Notes: generated by a model from the sequence alone, not told the origin. Positions 1-7,719 are shown, counted from the stretch's first letter. The stretch is 64,000 nucleotides of DNA from Paenibacillus sp. LS1 (GCF_026013365.1 NZ_JAPDOE010000015.1:1-64000); one strand, 5' to 3'. Program-made: numbers and translations.

Positions 1-5
1 CCAGT

Positions 6-69
6 GGCGTTATTTCGCAATAAAACAGTGACAGAACTTAAAAATCGACCAAATTGACGAAATAACGCC
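6..69. repeat. Inverted repeat with 12-base arms
   Basis: The arms GGCGTTATTTCG (6-17) and CGAAATAACGCC (58-69) are perfect reverse complements separated by about 40 bases of AT-rich sequence. No gene is visible on either strand here. There is no T-tract, so it does not look like a classical terminator. It may be the end of a repeat element that continues outside the window. Confidence 0.5.
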
Positions 70-169
70 TCTTCGATTCGTTACACCTGAACACTGTGCA
101 AATTGGAGCGAATAGCGTGTGCTCGGTTCCTTAGACCAAGATCACTGTTAGCCCAGATTTCTATGATTC

Positions 170-290
170 CTTTATGAAAAGGGGAAGTCCCGAGATGAGA
201 TAAAGACGAAGCAGATGCTTCTGATGCAGCTTTCTTTCAGAAAGCTTTTAGCTTCGCTTCTTCAGGTTATTTCTGTCCTCTCCGTTATTA
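170..290 (+). repeat. Interspersed intergenic repeat, copy A (partial)
   Basis: This stretch shares the hairpin AGCTTTCTTTCAGAAAGCT and the block GCTTCGCTTCTTCAG with six other intergenic sites in the window (3887-4080, 14563-14753, 14862-15015, 35035-35163, 43291-43430, 62491-62624). It lacks the GATCG...GATCGCTGTT left block seen in the complete copies, so it is a partial or diverged copy. No coding potential is apparent. Confidence 0.6.
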
Positions 291-313
291 TGTAAATGTT
301 TAGTTCAACTTAT

Positions 314-363
314 ATAGCCAAAAGGCGAGTCTCCATTCATCAGGAGACTCGCCTTTTGGCTAT
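314..363 (-). terminator. Hairpin downstream of dnaB
   Basis: Two perfect 21-base complementary arms (314-334 and 343-363) enclose an 8-base loop just after the dnaB stop codon. The outer arm bases supply short A and T runs, so it is probably the dnaB transcription terminator and could work in both directions, although no long T-tract follows. Confidence 0.75.
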
Positions 364-371
364 TATATAAA

Positions 372-1907
372 TTAAGAAGTTCCTTTTTGCTTACTCGCCT
401 GCATCTGCTGGGCGAATCGCATCATCTCTTCGAACTCTTCCTCGGATACGGCGTCTCCATCGGTACTTATGTCTTGTACAATCGGAATTTCGGGCTTGGC
501 TTTGGTTCCTTTGCCGTATGTACGGGTACGGGTTCCAGCTGCACCAGCAGCCTGTTTGCCTTTGACCTTGGCCTGATCACGAATATATTGAACAGCTTTC
601 TCATATGAGTTTACCTGTTTAAGCAGCATGTTGGAGGCGATCGCCTCAACGAAGTTACGATTAATCCGCTGCTCTCCGCCGGATACAAGCAATGCCATCA
701 AATAATGGATCAATACATTGATGACTTCACCAGGCAACTTGTAGCTCAGATCAATTTTCTCAAATATATCGATCAGATTGTCCGGTACTGCACCTGGGAA
801 GAATGTCTGCAGCAGGCGGGTATATGGCTCATTGCGCAACATCATATTATATTGATGAATATCACACTTGGTCATAAATTGCGGAGGCACTTCGACGTAG
901 TATTCCATCTGTACCCCATGCTCAACAGGTGGTTCACCAGAGTCCTCTTTCCGTTCAGGCTCCTCCATATGCTGTCTCAGTGCAACGACCTTGGCTGCCT
1001 GTACAGTCTGTTGCTCATGACGCTTCTTCGTCTGTCTGAACTGCATACTCGCCTTATGTTGGAGATCATCCAGAATCAGCTGGCCCTGTGGACTGAAGAT
1101 ATCATCTTCATCCAGCAGACGGCATACATCCTGCACACTGAGATTAAACTTGTTCACGACATAATTTACAATGCCCAGTTGTTCATGATCGAACCGAAGC
1201 TGCTCTACATGACGGCGATTGACCGACTCTCGCGGAAAACGCAAAATAATGTCGGCGTAGTTCAAACTGTTTTCTTCCGCTGCATCATTCGTGCCTGTCC
1301 GCTGGGCCGTAGTTGATACTTCCGACAATGCTTGCTCCAACTCGTAATCGATAACATGTGTATTCAATTCAAATATATCGTAAAAGGGAACGGAAATATT
1401 CTCTTTATTGGCTGCTGGATAAGGCGCGTCCCCATTTTCCACTGCCGAGAAACCGGATCGCAGGGAAAGCACGGCAAATTTGCCTATCTTGTCACGAAGC
1501 AGCAGTGTCAAATGCTGTGTCCGGAAAAATTCTGCCGGAGAGAGCGGCGGTTGCAGCTCATATTCGTAGATGTAATCATCATTTTCCGGAATATATAGCC
1601 TTGAAGTCTGAAGCAGCCCCACTGCCTCAAGCTTGGATGTCTGCTCTAGCAAATATTTACGCCCTTTCTCACTTGGCTCAAGTCCAAGTGTCATGAACAG
1701 CCTTCGTTGCTGTTCAAGCGGCGAATAACCGACCTGTTCACCGGGAAGATGCTGAAACAACAGCCGATACAAGCCAACCGCAAAAGCACCTACCATGGGC
1801 TGATATGCTCCTGTAAGCATACGGTCATCCAGGGCGCTAAGTCCAAACTCCCTGTATACGCAGTAGCGATGATGTTCAGTATAATGGTGCAGATTCTTCA
1901 TGCGCAT
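372..1907 (-). CDS. dnaB: DnaB-type replication initiation and membrane attachment protein
   Basis: This is the Firmicute helicase co-loader DnaB (not the E. coli helicase of that name). With DnaD and DnaI it helps load the replicative helicase at oriC and at restart sites. The 511-residue product has the family's N-terminal winged-helix region and, near residues 340-450, the DnaB/DnaD-type C-terminal domain (IHQYNMMLRNEPYTRLLQ and following). A lysine- and arginine-rich linker and an acidic tail follow. AAGGAGA lies 8 bases before the ATG at 1907; a second ATG six bases later is too far from it. In B. subtilis dnaI follows dnaB. Here a terminator and a repeat follow instead, so dnaI is not in the expected place. 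Confidence 0.9.
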   Translation of the reverse strand: MRMKNLHHYTEHHRYCVYREFGLSALDDRMLTGAYQPMVGAFAVGLYRLLFQHLPGEQVGYSPLEQQRRLFMTLGLEPSEKGRKYLLEQTSKLEAVGLLQTSRLYIPENDDYIYEYELQPPLSPAEFFRTQHLTLLLRDKIGKFAVLSLRSGFSAVENGDAPYPAANKENISVPFYDIFELNTHVIDYELEQALSEVSTTAQRTGTNDAAEENSLNYADIILRFPRESVNRRHVEQLRFDHEQLGIVNYVVNKFNLSVQDVCRLLDEDDIFSPQGQLILDDLQHKASMQFRQTKKRHEQQTVQAAKVVALRQHMEEPERKEDSGEPPVEHGVQMEYYVEVPPQFMTKCDIHQYNMMLRNEPYTRLLQTFFPGAVPDNLIDIFEKIDLSYKLPGEVINVLIHYLMALLVSGGEQRINRNFVEAIASNMLLKQVNSYEKAVQYIRDQAKVKGKQAAGAAGTRTRTYGKGTKAKPEIPIVQDISTDGDAVSEEEFEEMMRFAQQMQASKQKGTS

Positions 1908-2199
1908 AGCCTGATCTCCTTCTCCCCAAAAGTATGTTTATCTATTCTATCATAAATGTCTGATCCTCAAATGCTCAAAAACAGGTAAAAAGATAGCCTG
2001 TTCTCGCTCCGTTTCGTCCTAGGTCGACATCATTCACGTTTTCGCCGAATTAAGCAACTTTCGAAAAAAACATGTCGAGAGTCGCTAGAATACTATAAGA
2101 GCTCTAGCAGCAGAATACAAGTGAAGATCTGAAGAGAATGTTCTCCAGATATATATGAAGTACAACTCTACAATAATCCATCTTATATAAATGAACAGC

Positions 2200-2250
2200 A
2201 AAAAAAGCCTTCCCTTTGTACTCGTAAGCGTTTACGACAAGGGCAAGACT
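2200..2250 (-). terminator. Terminator after yuiB
   Basis: Read on the minus strand, a long imperfect stem (AGTCTTGCCCTTGT pairing with ACAAAGGGAAGGCT) has the palindrome CGTAAACGCTTACG near its tip and ends in TTTTTTT. The stem and T-run lie about 45 bases past the yuiB stop codon. Confidence 0.75.
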
Positions 2251-2295
2251 TTCACGCGATCACCAGTCATGCAGGTGTTACCTCTTTCCAGCAAA

Positions 2296-2589
2296 CTAAA
2301 ACATTCTGTACCCACCCAAACGCAACTTTTGGATCGTCCAGCCACTGATTACCGCACCAGCCAATCCAGCGATACCCGTCATATAGTCTACAAGCTGGAA
2401 AGAACCCAGATGTGACACCAGAGATGACGAATGATCCCATAGAGAGTACACGACGATAGGCAGAATTACAATGATGAACAAATAGGAAGGAAACCAGGTG
2501 GTCTTCATCAGCATGTTCAGAATGAAACCGATACCAAACATCATAACGAAAAATAATACCATTAATACCAGCACAGGTATAAATTGCAT
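2296..2589 (-). CDS. yuiB: YuiB-like small membrane protein
   Basis: This 97-residue hydrophobic protein has two to three predicted transmembrane segments, beginning with VLVLMVLFFVMMFGIGFILN and followed by a second stretch around FIIVILPIVVYSLW. The FGIGFILNML motif and the position next to yumB- and yumC-like genes match the Bacillus YuiB family (PF14068), whose function is unknown. I start at the second ATG (2589) because AGAGGTG lies 11 bases upstream. The longer form from 2619 lacks a convincing ribosome binding site. Confidence 0.75.
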   Translation of the reverse strand: MQFIPVLVLMVLFFVMMFGIGFILNMLMKTTWFPSYLFIIVILPIVVYSLWDHSSSLVSHLGSFQLVDYMTGIAGLAGAVISGWTIQKLRLGGYRMF

Positions 2590-2784
2590 CGGCCGACGTT
2601 CACCTCTTCTTTCACACATTCGGGTTTCACTTCTGGATAGTAGTTAGTGTACCGCAAAAAATGTGGCGAAGCAACGAACTTTCTGGACAAATTTCCCTAT
2701 ATTCACGCTCTGTCCATTTGCCCTTCTGCTTCATGTTGGGATACAATGTAAACGATAAAGCACTCACCCGCCCCTTATAGTGCG

Positions 2785-2953
2785 TGTTCAAAAAGACTGG
2801 TTTTCAGTACCGAGAAGATGGAATGAAGTTAGAAATGGAGCAGCGGAGCGTAGATATAGCTACGTGAGCAGCGGACATTTCGGCTGAATGCCATATTCGA
2901 TGCTGATGATGCCACCAGGCATGATTCGTAATCAAAAGCGGACTTTTTGAACA
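2785..2953. mobile_element. MITE-like element, copy 1
   Basis: This 169-base element begins TGTTCAAAAAG and ends CTTTTTGAACA, with inverted ends that extend roughly 20 bases imperfectly. Its interior (AGAAGATGGAATGAAG, GGAGCAGCGGAGCGTAG, TTTCGGCTGAAT, TCGTAATCAAAAGCGGAC) recurs at 18939-19144. No transposase is encoded; short reading frames inside it are shared between copies only because the DNA repeats. It ends about 48 bases before the hemQ start codon. Confidence 0.7.
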
Positions 2954-3001
2954 ACCTCTTATAGGGATTTGGAAATATACCTTGCAGGAGGAACAAAACC
3001 A

Positions 3002-3748
3002 ATGAACGAAGCCGCATCAACACTGGAGGGCTGGTATGCCCTGCATGATTTTCGCTCGATTAACTGGGCCGCCTGGAAAGCAGCAGATGATGAAGAACGT
3101 GCTGTAGCACTGGACGAGCTTCAAGCCTTCTGGAAAGAATGGAAAGAAGTCGAGGATTCATCCAAAGGAAGTACAGTCGTGTACACGGTTGTAGGTCAAA
3201 AAGCAGACCTCGTCATGATGCACCTGCGTGAAACGCTGGAAGATCTGAAGGCTGTGGAGAACGCGTTTAACAAAACGATGTTTGCCCAATACACAACCAA
3301 ATCGTATTCCTACGTCAGTGTAGTGGAATTGAGCAACTACCTTGGCAAAGAAGGCGAAGACCCGATGCAGAATCCGGATATTATCGCCCGTTTGAAGCCT
3401 GTCCTGCCGCAACGACAATACATCTGCTTCTATCCGATGAACAAAAAGCGTGAGCTGAATGACAACTGGTACATGCTGTCCATGGACGAGCGTCGTACCA
3501 TGATGCGCAGTCACGGCATGATTGGTCGCAGCTATGCGGGTAAAGTGAAACAGATCATTACCGGCTCTGTCGGTTTCGACGATTGGGAATGGGGCGTTAC
3601 GCTATTTGCGGATGATGCACTTCAGTTCAAGAAACTCGTCTATGAGATGCGTTTTGATGAAGTCAGCGCCCGTTATGGCGAATTCGGTTCGTTCTATGTG
3701 GGAAGTCTGTTGAACGAAGGAACTTTGGAAGACATGCTTAAACTGTAA
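3002..3748 (+). CDS. hemQ: Coproheme decarboxylase HemQ (chlorite dismutase family)
   Basis: HemQ carries out the last step of the coproporphyrin-dependent haem pathway of Gram-positive bacteria, removing two propionate carboxyls from coprohaem with peroxide. The 248-residue protein has the family's usual length. It shows the YPMNKKR segment with the catalytic tyrosine (about Y144) and HGMIGR with the proximal haem-ligand histidine (about H171), matching Tyr147 and His174 of the Geobacillus enzyme by position. AGGAGG lies 9 bases before the ATG at 3002, which is a better start than the in-frame ATG at 2969. The gene stands alone behind a MITE-like element and is closed by a strong terminator. 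It supplies haem used by the ctaA, globin and oxidase functions elsewhere in the window. Confidence 0.95.
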   Translation: MNEAASTLEGWYALHDFRSINWAAWKAADDEERAVALDELQAFWKEWKEVEDSSKGSTVVYTVVGQKADLVMMHLRETLEDLKAVENAFNKTMFAQYTTKSYSYVSVVELSNYLGKEGEDPMQNPDIIARLKPVLPQRQYICFYPMNKKRELNDNWYMLSMDERRTMMRSHGMIGRSYAGKVKQIITGSVGFDDWEWGVTLFADDALQFKKLVYEMRFDEVSARYGEFGSFYVGSLLNEGTLEDMLKL

Positions 3749-3760
3749 ACATAATGCAGC

Positions 3761-3820
3761 ACATAATAAAGCACCGCGACATCTCCTGTAAAGGATACTG
3801 TCAGCGGTGCTTTATTATGT
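3761..3820 (+). terminator. Terminator after hemQ
   Basis: Arms 3761-3777 and 3804-3820 are perfect 17-base complements (core AAGCACCGC / GCGGTGCTT) around a 26-base loop. The right arm contains TTTATTATGT, giving a U-rich 3' side. Confidence 0.85.
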
Positions 3821-3886
3821 ATCAATATTCTACTACCTCAAGCTTGATTTAGATCTATATAGTTTGAACTATTTATTTACACAAAA

Positions 3887-4080
3887 ACGGAAAGGACAGA
3901 AAAAACCTGAAAAAGCGAAGCTACAAGCTTTCTGCAAGAAAGCTACTTCGAAAGCATCCACTTCGCCTAAAAGCTTTCTGAAAGAAAGCTACATCGGAAG
4001 CATCCGCTATCACCGGATTTTCCCTTTAACAAAAGGGAATCAAAAAAATCTGGAGATAACAGCGATTGGAAGGTTATGCC
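3887..4080 (-). repeat. Interspersed intergenic repeat, copy B
   Basis: On the minus strand this reads AATCGCTGTTATCTCC, a stem-loop (TTCCCTTTTGTTAAAGGGAA), then the block GATGCTTCCGATGTAGC, two copies of an AGCTTTCTTxCAGAAAGCT hairpin, and finally GCTTCGCTTTTTCAGG. It is the longest copy because the hairpin block is duplicated inside it. It fills the gap between the hemQ terminator and the small gene ending at 4082. Confidence 0.7.
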
Positions 4081-4081
4081 T

Positions 4082-4336
4082 CTAATCCTCGTCCTCCTCA
4101 TCAACCGCTTTCAGCGATTCGAGGAACTCGGCTGTGGCCCGGTCACGGTCACGACCTTTCTCTTTCAGCCGCTCAATCGCGGGCAAAATGAGAATATCCA
4201 CTTCTTTCTGCACGATATAGGCCAGATCATACTGATCCTGTTCCTCCAGATAACCACCGACCTGCATCAGGGCGTTGTATCGATCCAGTTCTTCACGCGT
4301 TAATAATCCCCGGACCTGAACACTGCAATGTCTCAT
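4082..4336 (-). CDS. Small conserved-looking hypothetical protein coupled to ndh
   Basis: I do not recognise this 84-residue, charged, apparently soluble protein (RGLLTREELDRYNALMQ near the N-terminus, acidic tail DEEDED). No membrane segment or metal-binding motif is visible. Its ATG overlaps the stop codon of the preceding NADH dehydrogenase gene in an ATGA arrangement (4333-4336). It is therefore probably translated by coupling and made in step with that enzyme. This arrangement and the high-quality frame support a real gene. Confidence 0.65.
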   Translation of the reverse strand: MRHCSVQVRGLLTREELDRYNALMQVGGYLEEQDQYDLAYIVQKEVDILILPAIERLKEKGRDRDRATAEFLESLKAVDEEDED

Positions 4337-5526
4337 CCAAAAAACCGCCCTTTCTTCAGGACTAACGGAATACCACCAATGATGAACAGATAACGCAGAT
4401 CAACCAGCTTCTTCAACTGAGCTGCTTTCCAGCCCTTGTATTTCTTGCCGCCTACAACGGCAATCGCTTCACCTTTACCCAATGAAGCAACTGTGCCTTT
4501 GCTCGTAAATACAAAAGGTTGTGGCTGTTTCTTACGAATGGATGCCACGACGTTCTTCGCACAGTTCACACCTTGTTGCATCGCAATCTGGGCTGTTGGC
4601 GGATAAGGCCGTCCTTCCGCGTTGAAAACAAGTGAATTGTCACCGATGACATAGACATGCTCATGCCCTGGAGCACGCAGGTAGTCGTCTACTTTCACTC
4701 GTCCCCGCATGACTTCAAGACCTGCCTGTTCAAGCAGTGAGTTACCGCGAATACCGCCGGTCCATACGACTGTAGCCGCATCGAGTTTTTCACCCTCACC
4801 CACAATAACCCCGTCTGGGAGACATTGCTTAATTGGAACACCAATTTTGAAGGTAACACCTTTCTTCTTCAGCACGTTCATCGCATGCTCTACCAGTTCC
4901 GGATCAAATCCAGGCAAAGCCGAAGGCGCTGCCTCTACATTGTAGATATGCACATGTTTCGGATTCACGTCGAACTCCTTGCACAGCTGTGGAATGCGAT
5001 CTGCAAGCTCAGCTACGAATTCAACGCCACTGAAACCGGCTCCACCTACGACAAACCGAATACGATTTCGTTTGTTGTCGTTTTTGTACATCGCAAATTG
5101 ATATTCGATGTGTTCTCGAATCAGTCTGACCGAGTTAATGCTGCGGATCGTCATCGCGTGATCGAGCATACCCGGAATACCAAAGGTCTCAGGTTCTCCG
5201 CCTAGTCCAATAATCAGATAATCGTAGGATAACGTGCCGTCCTCCAAAATAATCTTCCGATCCTGCAGACGAATCTCCTTCACGGAAGACTTGACCAGAT
5301 CAATCTTGAACTCATCAATCAGCTTCGAAATAGGGACTCTTGCATGCTCAATGGTATCCGTGCCGGCTGCCGGCATATGTAGATGTGTAGTAATATAATG
5401 ATAATCATGCCGATTCACCAATGTGACATCGGCCTCGTTATAGTTCAATTCCTTCTGCAGCCGCTGGGCTGTCAGAATCCCGCCATAGCCCGCGCCGAGG
5501 ATGACGATTTTGGGAATACTGCTCAT
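4333..5526 (-). CDS. yumB: Type II NADH dehydrogenase (YumB-like)
   Basis: A single-subunit, non-proton-pumping NADH:quinone oxidoreductase of the peripheral membrane, feeding electrons to menaquinone. The 397-residue protein has an FAD-binding GAGYGG at residues 11-16, a second NADH-binding GGAGFSGVE near the middle, VYVIGD before the quinone-side segment, and a C-terminal hydrophobic and basic tail (YLFIIGGIPLVLKKGRFFG) of the kind that anchors NDH-2 to the membrane. AAGGGG lies 8 bases before the ATG at 5526; the longer frame to 5619 lacks such a site. It is divergent from yumC, as in the related B. subtilis neighbourhood. A Rex-like palindrome lies 178 bases upstream. Confidence 0.9.
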   Translation of the reverse strand: MSSIPKIVILGAGYGGILTAQRLQKELNYNEADVTLVNRHDYHYITTHLHMPAAGTDTIEHARVPISKLIDEFKIDLVKSSVKEIRLQDRKIILEDGTLSYDYLIIGLGGEPETFGIPGMLDHAMTIRSINSVRLIREHIEYQFAMYKNDNKRNRIRFVVGGAGFSGVEFVAELADRIPQLCKEFDVNPKHVHIYNVEAAPSALPGFDPELVEHAMNVLKKKGVTFKIGVPIKQCLPDGVIVGEGEKLDAATVVWTGGIRGNSLLEQAGLEVMRGRVKVDDYLRAPGHEHVYVIGDNSLVFNAEGRPYPPTAQIAMQQGVNCAKNVVASIRKKQPQPFVFTSKGTVASLGKGEAIAVVGGKKYKGWKAAQLKKLVDLRYLFIIGGIPLVLKKGRFFG

Positions 5527-5703
5527 GTCTATACCCCTTCCGGTTTCACTTGCACCAGCCCAATCCTGGGTGAGATGCAAAATACACTTACTTACAAATA
5601 TTGATGAAGTCTTGCCCATTATGACAACAAATGTTAACTTCGCGAATTTATTTAAACGTTTGCATCAAAATTGATTCGTTTGCACGCAAGTTATCGTTTC
5701 AAG

Positions 5704-5721
5704 TTGTGAAATTAACCACAA
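5704..5721. promoter_or_regulatory. Candidate Rex operator between ndh and yumC
   Basis: TTGTGAAATTAACCACAA resembles the Firmicute Rex site TTGTGAANNNNTTCACAA, differing at two bases of the right half. Rex senses NADH/NAD and controls an NDH-2 gene in B. subtilis, so the location is sensible. No rex gene is in the window and the match is imperfect. Confidence 0.4.
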
Positions 5722-5926
5722 GTTTCCACAAAACACGGGAGTTGTCTTCACATTACATATTGACTCTAAATTAGACAAAAAAACACATAGTACAGGTCAA
5801 GGATATCTGTATTTCTGGTAAAGATCAAGGTTTTTTTTGTTATTTTTCATAACCTTTCATTTCCAATTTCATCCTATTCTCATCTGATCTTCATCAATTA
5901 TTCTCAGATTCGTGATGCAGCTAACT

Positions 5927-5954
5927 TTGCAACCCTGAATACACCGTTTATAAT
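5927..5954 (+). promoter_or_regulatory. Sigma-A-type promoter for yumC
   Basis: TTGCAA (5927-5932) and TATAAT (5949-5954) are separated by 16 bases. The inferred start near 5961 gives a leader of about 90 bases before the TTG start codon of yumC. Confidence 0.6.
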
Positions 5955-6050
5955 AGGAAAGACAGTTCAGCACCATCGCCGGTTACGATATGTAGCCTGC
6001 ACATTCTTCCTGTTAACTACCTATTAAAATATGAAAGGTGTTGTTGATTC

Positions 6051-7052
6051 TTGACTGCACAGAATTCCAGTCATGATATGACTGATTTGCTTATTATCGG
6101 TGGAGGCCCTGCGGGTCTGTTCGCCGCATTTTATGGTGGGATGCGTCAGGCATCCGTTACACTGGTTGAAAGCATGCCACAGCTTGGCGGACAGCTTGCT
6201 GCTCTTTACCCGGAGAAATACATCTATGATGTAGCCGGATTCCCGAAAGTAACGGCTCAGGAACTGGTGAATAACCTGGTTGAGCAAATGAGTCATTTTA
6301 ACCCGAACATCCGCCTTGAAGAAAAAGTTGTATCGGTGGAGAAAAAGGATGAACAACATTTCGTAGTGAAGACGGATGAGAATGAATATCATGCCAAAGC
6401 CGTCATTATTACAGCTGGTGTAGGTGCATTCGAACCACGTCGCCTGGAGCTTGAAGGTGCTGCCAAGTTCGAGAAGAGTAACCTGCACTACTTCATCAGT
6501 GATCTGAATGCCTTCGCTGGCAAAAAGGTACTGATCAGTGGCGGTGGTGACTCCGCTGTAGACTGGGCACTCATGCTGGAGCCCATCGCTGAGCAAGTAA
6601 CGCTGATCCATCGCCGGGACAAGTTCCGTGCACATGAGCACAGTGTCGAAAACCTGATGAATTCCAAGGTGAATGTCGTTACACCGACCGAAATCACAGA
6701 ACTGCATGGGGATGACACCATTACCAAGGTAACCCTTTCCCATGTAAAAACCAAAGAAACACAGGAAATCGAAGTAGATGACGTGATTGTTAACTTCGGA
6801 TTTGTCTCTTCTCTCGGACCGATTGCCGAGTGGGGAATCGAAATTGAAAGCAACTCCATCGTTGTTGATTCCCGCATGGAAACGTCCATTCCAGGGATCT
6901 TCGCTGCCGGGGATATCACAACGTACCCAGGCAAACTGAAACTGATCGCTGTCGGATTTGGTGAAGCCCCAACAGCAGTCAACAATGCAAAGGTATACTT
7001 TGATCCAGATGCTAAGTTGTCTCCGGGACACAGCAGCAACATGAAACGCTAG
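6051..7052 (+). CDS. yumC: Ferredoxin/flavodoxin-NADP+ reductase, thioredoxin-reductase type
   Basis: This FAD enzyme moves electrons between NADPH and ferredoxin or flavodoxin. The 333-residue sequence is very close to B. subtilis YumC: FAD motif IIGGGPAGLF near the start, then PQLGGQLAALYPEKYIYDV, the NADPH-binding ISGGGDSAVDWALMLEP, HRRDKFRAHEHS, and a C-terminal GFGEAPTAVNNAK. It lacks the CxxC redox pair of true thioredoxin reductases, as expected for this class. Translation seems to start at TTG (6051), 10 bases after AAAGGTG; the next ATG in frame (6078) has no ribosome binding site. Confidence 0.95.
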   Translation: MTAQNSSHDMTDLLIIGGGPAGLFAAFYGGMRQASVTLVESMPQLGGQLAALYPEKYIYDVAGFPKVTAQELVNNLVEQMSHFNPNIRLEEKVVSVEKKDEQHFVVKTDENEYHAKAVIITAGVGAFEPRRLELEGAAKFEKSNLHYFISDLNAFAGKKVLISGGGDSAVDWALMLEPIAEQVTLIHRRDKFRAHEHSVENLMNSKVNVVTPTEITELHGDDTITKVTLSHVKTKETQEIEVDDVIVNFGFVSSLGPIAEWGIEIESNSIVVDSRMETSIPGIFAAGDITTYPGKLKLIAVGFGEAPTAVNNAKVYFDPDAKLSPGHSSNMKR

Positions 7053-7082
7053 TTTACTTGAAATAACATATTTGATACAAAA

Positions 7083-7129
7083 AAGGGTATCTTACTCCTG
7101 AGTGAATCCATATCAGGAGGGATACCCTT
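7083..7129 (+). promoter_or_regulatory. Hairpin sequestering the ribosome binding site of the zinc-ribbon gene
   Basis: AAGGGTATC (7083-7091) plus CTCCTGA (7095-7101) pair with TCAGGAG (7113-7119) plus GATACCCTT (7121-7129). The right arm contains the AGGAGGG ribosome binding site and the first two bases of the TTG start codon at 7128. The structure could silence translation or partly act as a terminator for yumC, but no T-run follows. Confidence 0.65.
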
Positions 7130-7379
7130 GTCTTATATATGCCCGCTGTGTAACGGTCTGGTTGTACCGGAGCAGGCTTGCCCCCACTGCCTTCAGGGAC
7201 TGTTAGAATGCGGCAAATTGGACGACTACACCGGACCATACAGCCCCTACGCATTCCAAACTTCCTCTGACACGGCAGACGAAGCCGAAAACGTTTGCAA
7301 TCATGTGATGTACTGTCACCATTGTCAGACGAGCACGCCATGGCCTGTCTCACTATGGGACTTGTCCGGAAACCTGTAA
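7128..7379 (+). CDS. Small zinc-ribbon protein of unknown function
   Basis: The 83-residue product has a treble-clef-like spacing: CPLC near residue 5, CPHC near residue 18, then C..HVMYCHHC near residues 57-66. That gives enough cysteine and histidine for one or two zinc sites. I do not recognise the family. The start is TTG at 7128, with AGGAGGG six bases upstream, and both are buried in a hairpin. The strong ribosome binding site and cysteine pattern support a real gene. It follows yumC by 75 bases and could be read through from it. Confidence 0.7.
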   Translation: MSYICPLCNGLVVPEQACPHCLQGLLECGKLDDYTGPYSPYAFQTSSDTADEAENVCNHVMYCHHCQTSTPWPVSLWDLSGNL

Positions 7380-7400
7380 CATTGCCTGCAATGAGGATCT

Positions 7401-7544
7401 CTAGTGAAGAATGGCAGATACGTCGGTACCCAGTTTGCGCTTATGGATTTCTGCCAACAGCAGTGCGATGAAATCTCGTTCGAGATTCAACTCAATCGCT
7501 TTATGGTAGGAATCCAACAACATCTCATCGGATAACATAGCCAT
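7401..7544 (-). CDS. sda: Sporulation histidine kinase inhibitor Sda
   Basis: Sda is a helical-hairpin protein that binds sporulation histidine kinases (KinA in B. subtilis) and blocks phosphorelay activation when replication is perturbed. The 47-residue product carries the family core LSDEMLLDSYHKAIELNLER followed by DFIALLLAEIHKR, nearly the same pattern as B. subtilis Sda. The exact start is uncertain: ATG at 7544 or the ATG two codons later, with GGCGGG between. The open frame runs on to 7586 but no ribosome binding site supports that. Upstream lie a sigma-A-like promoter, a LexA-like box and several DnaA boxes, which fits its checkpoint role. Confidence 0.9.
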   Translation of the reverse strand: MAMLSDEMLLDSYHKAIELNLERDFIALLLAEIHKRKLGTDVSAILH

Positions 7545-7581
7545 TTCCCGCCACAACCTTTCCTTTTTTTTCCTCAAAACT

Positions 7582-7610
7582 ATCATATCAGAGATTCATA
7601 TAGAGAACAA
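7582..7610 (-). promoter_or_regulatory. Promoter of sda
   Basis: On the minus strand TTGTTC (7605-7610) is followed after 17 bases by TATGAT (7582-7587), giving a predicted start near 7575 and a leader of about 30 bases. The -35 region overlaps a LexA-like palindrome. Confidence 0.55.
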
Positions 7611-7616
7611 GCGTTC
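7605..7616. promoter_or_regulatory. LexA (SOS) box over the sda -35 region
   Basis: GAACAAGCGTTC fits the Gram-positive SOS core GAACNNNNGTTC and the inner pattern of CGAACRNRYGTTYG, with mismatches only at the two outermost bases. Its position over the -35 element would let LexA block RNA polymerase. Confidence 0.6.
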
Positions 7617-7619
7617 TTG

Positions 7620-7719
7620 TTATCCACAATGATATGTGGAAATCCTGTGCATAGTTTGTTGATAATTGGTAAAAATGTTGAGTAATCAACGTGTATAGTG
7701 TGGACAATATTTATGCACA
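7620..7719. promoter_or_regulatory. DnaA-box cluster upstream of sda
   Basis: TTATCCACA at 7620-7628 is a perfect DnaA box. TTATGCACA at 7711-7719 fits the consensus TTATNCACA, and TGTGGACAA at 7699-7707 is one mismatch from a box on the other strand. Two weaker sites (TGTGGAAAT 7635-7643, TGTGCATAG 7646-7654) lie between. The nearest box begins a few bases upstream of the predicted -35 element. DnaA is known to bind and control sda in B. subtilis. Confidence 0.75.

Noticed and set aside
2222..2235. CGTAAGCGTTTACG as a cre site
   Set aside because: It is the tip of the yuiB terminator hairpin and lies downstream, not upstream, of genes.
2829..3023. 64-residue minus-strand reading frame, similar to one at 18926-19114 (shared ending with YAPLLHF)
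   Set aside because: Both lie across the MITE-like repeat; the similarity reflects repeated DNA, there is no ribosome binding site, and the frames differ outside the repeat.
6024..7031. 335-residue open frame antisense to yumC (also 6488-7042)
   Set aside because: It mirrors the codon structure of a well-supported gene, has no ribosome binding site and its product has no domain pattern.
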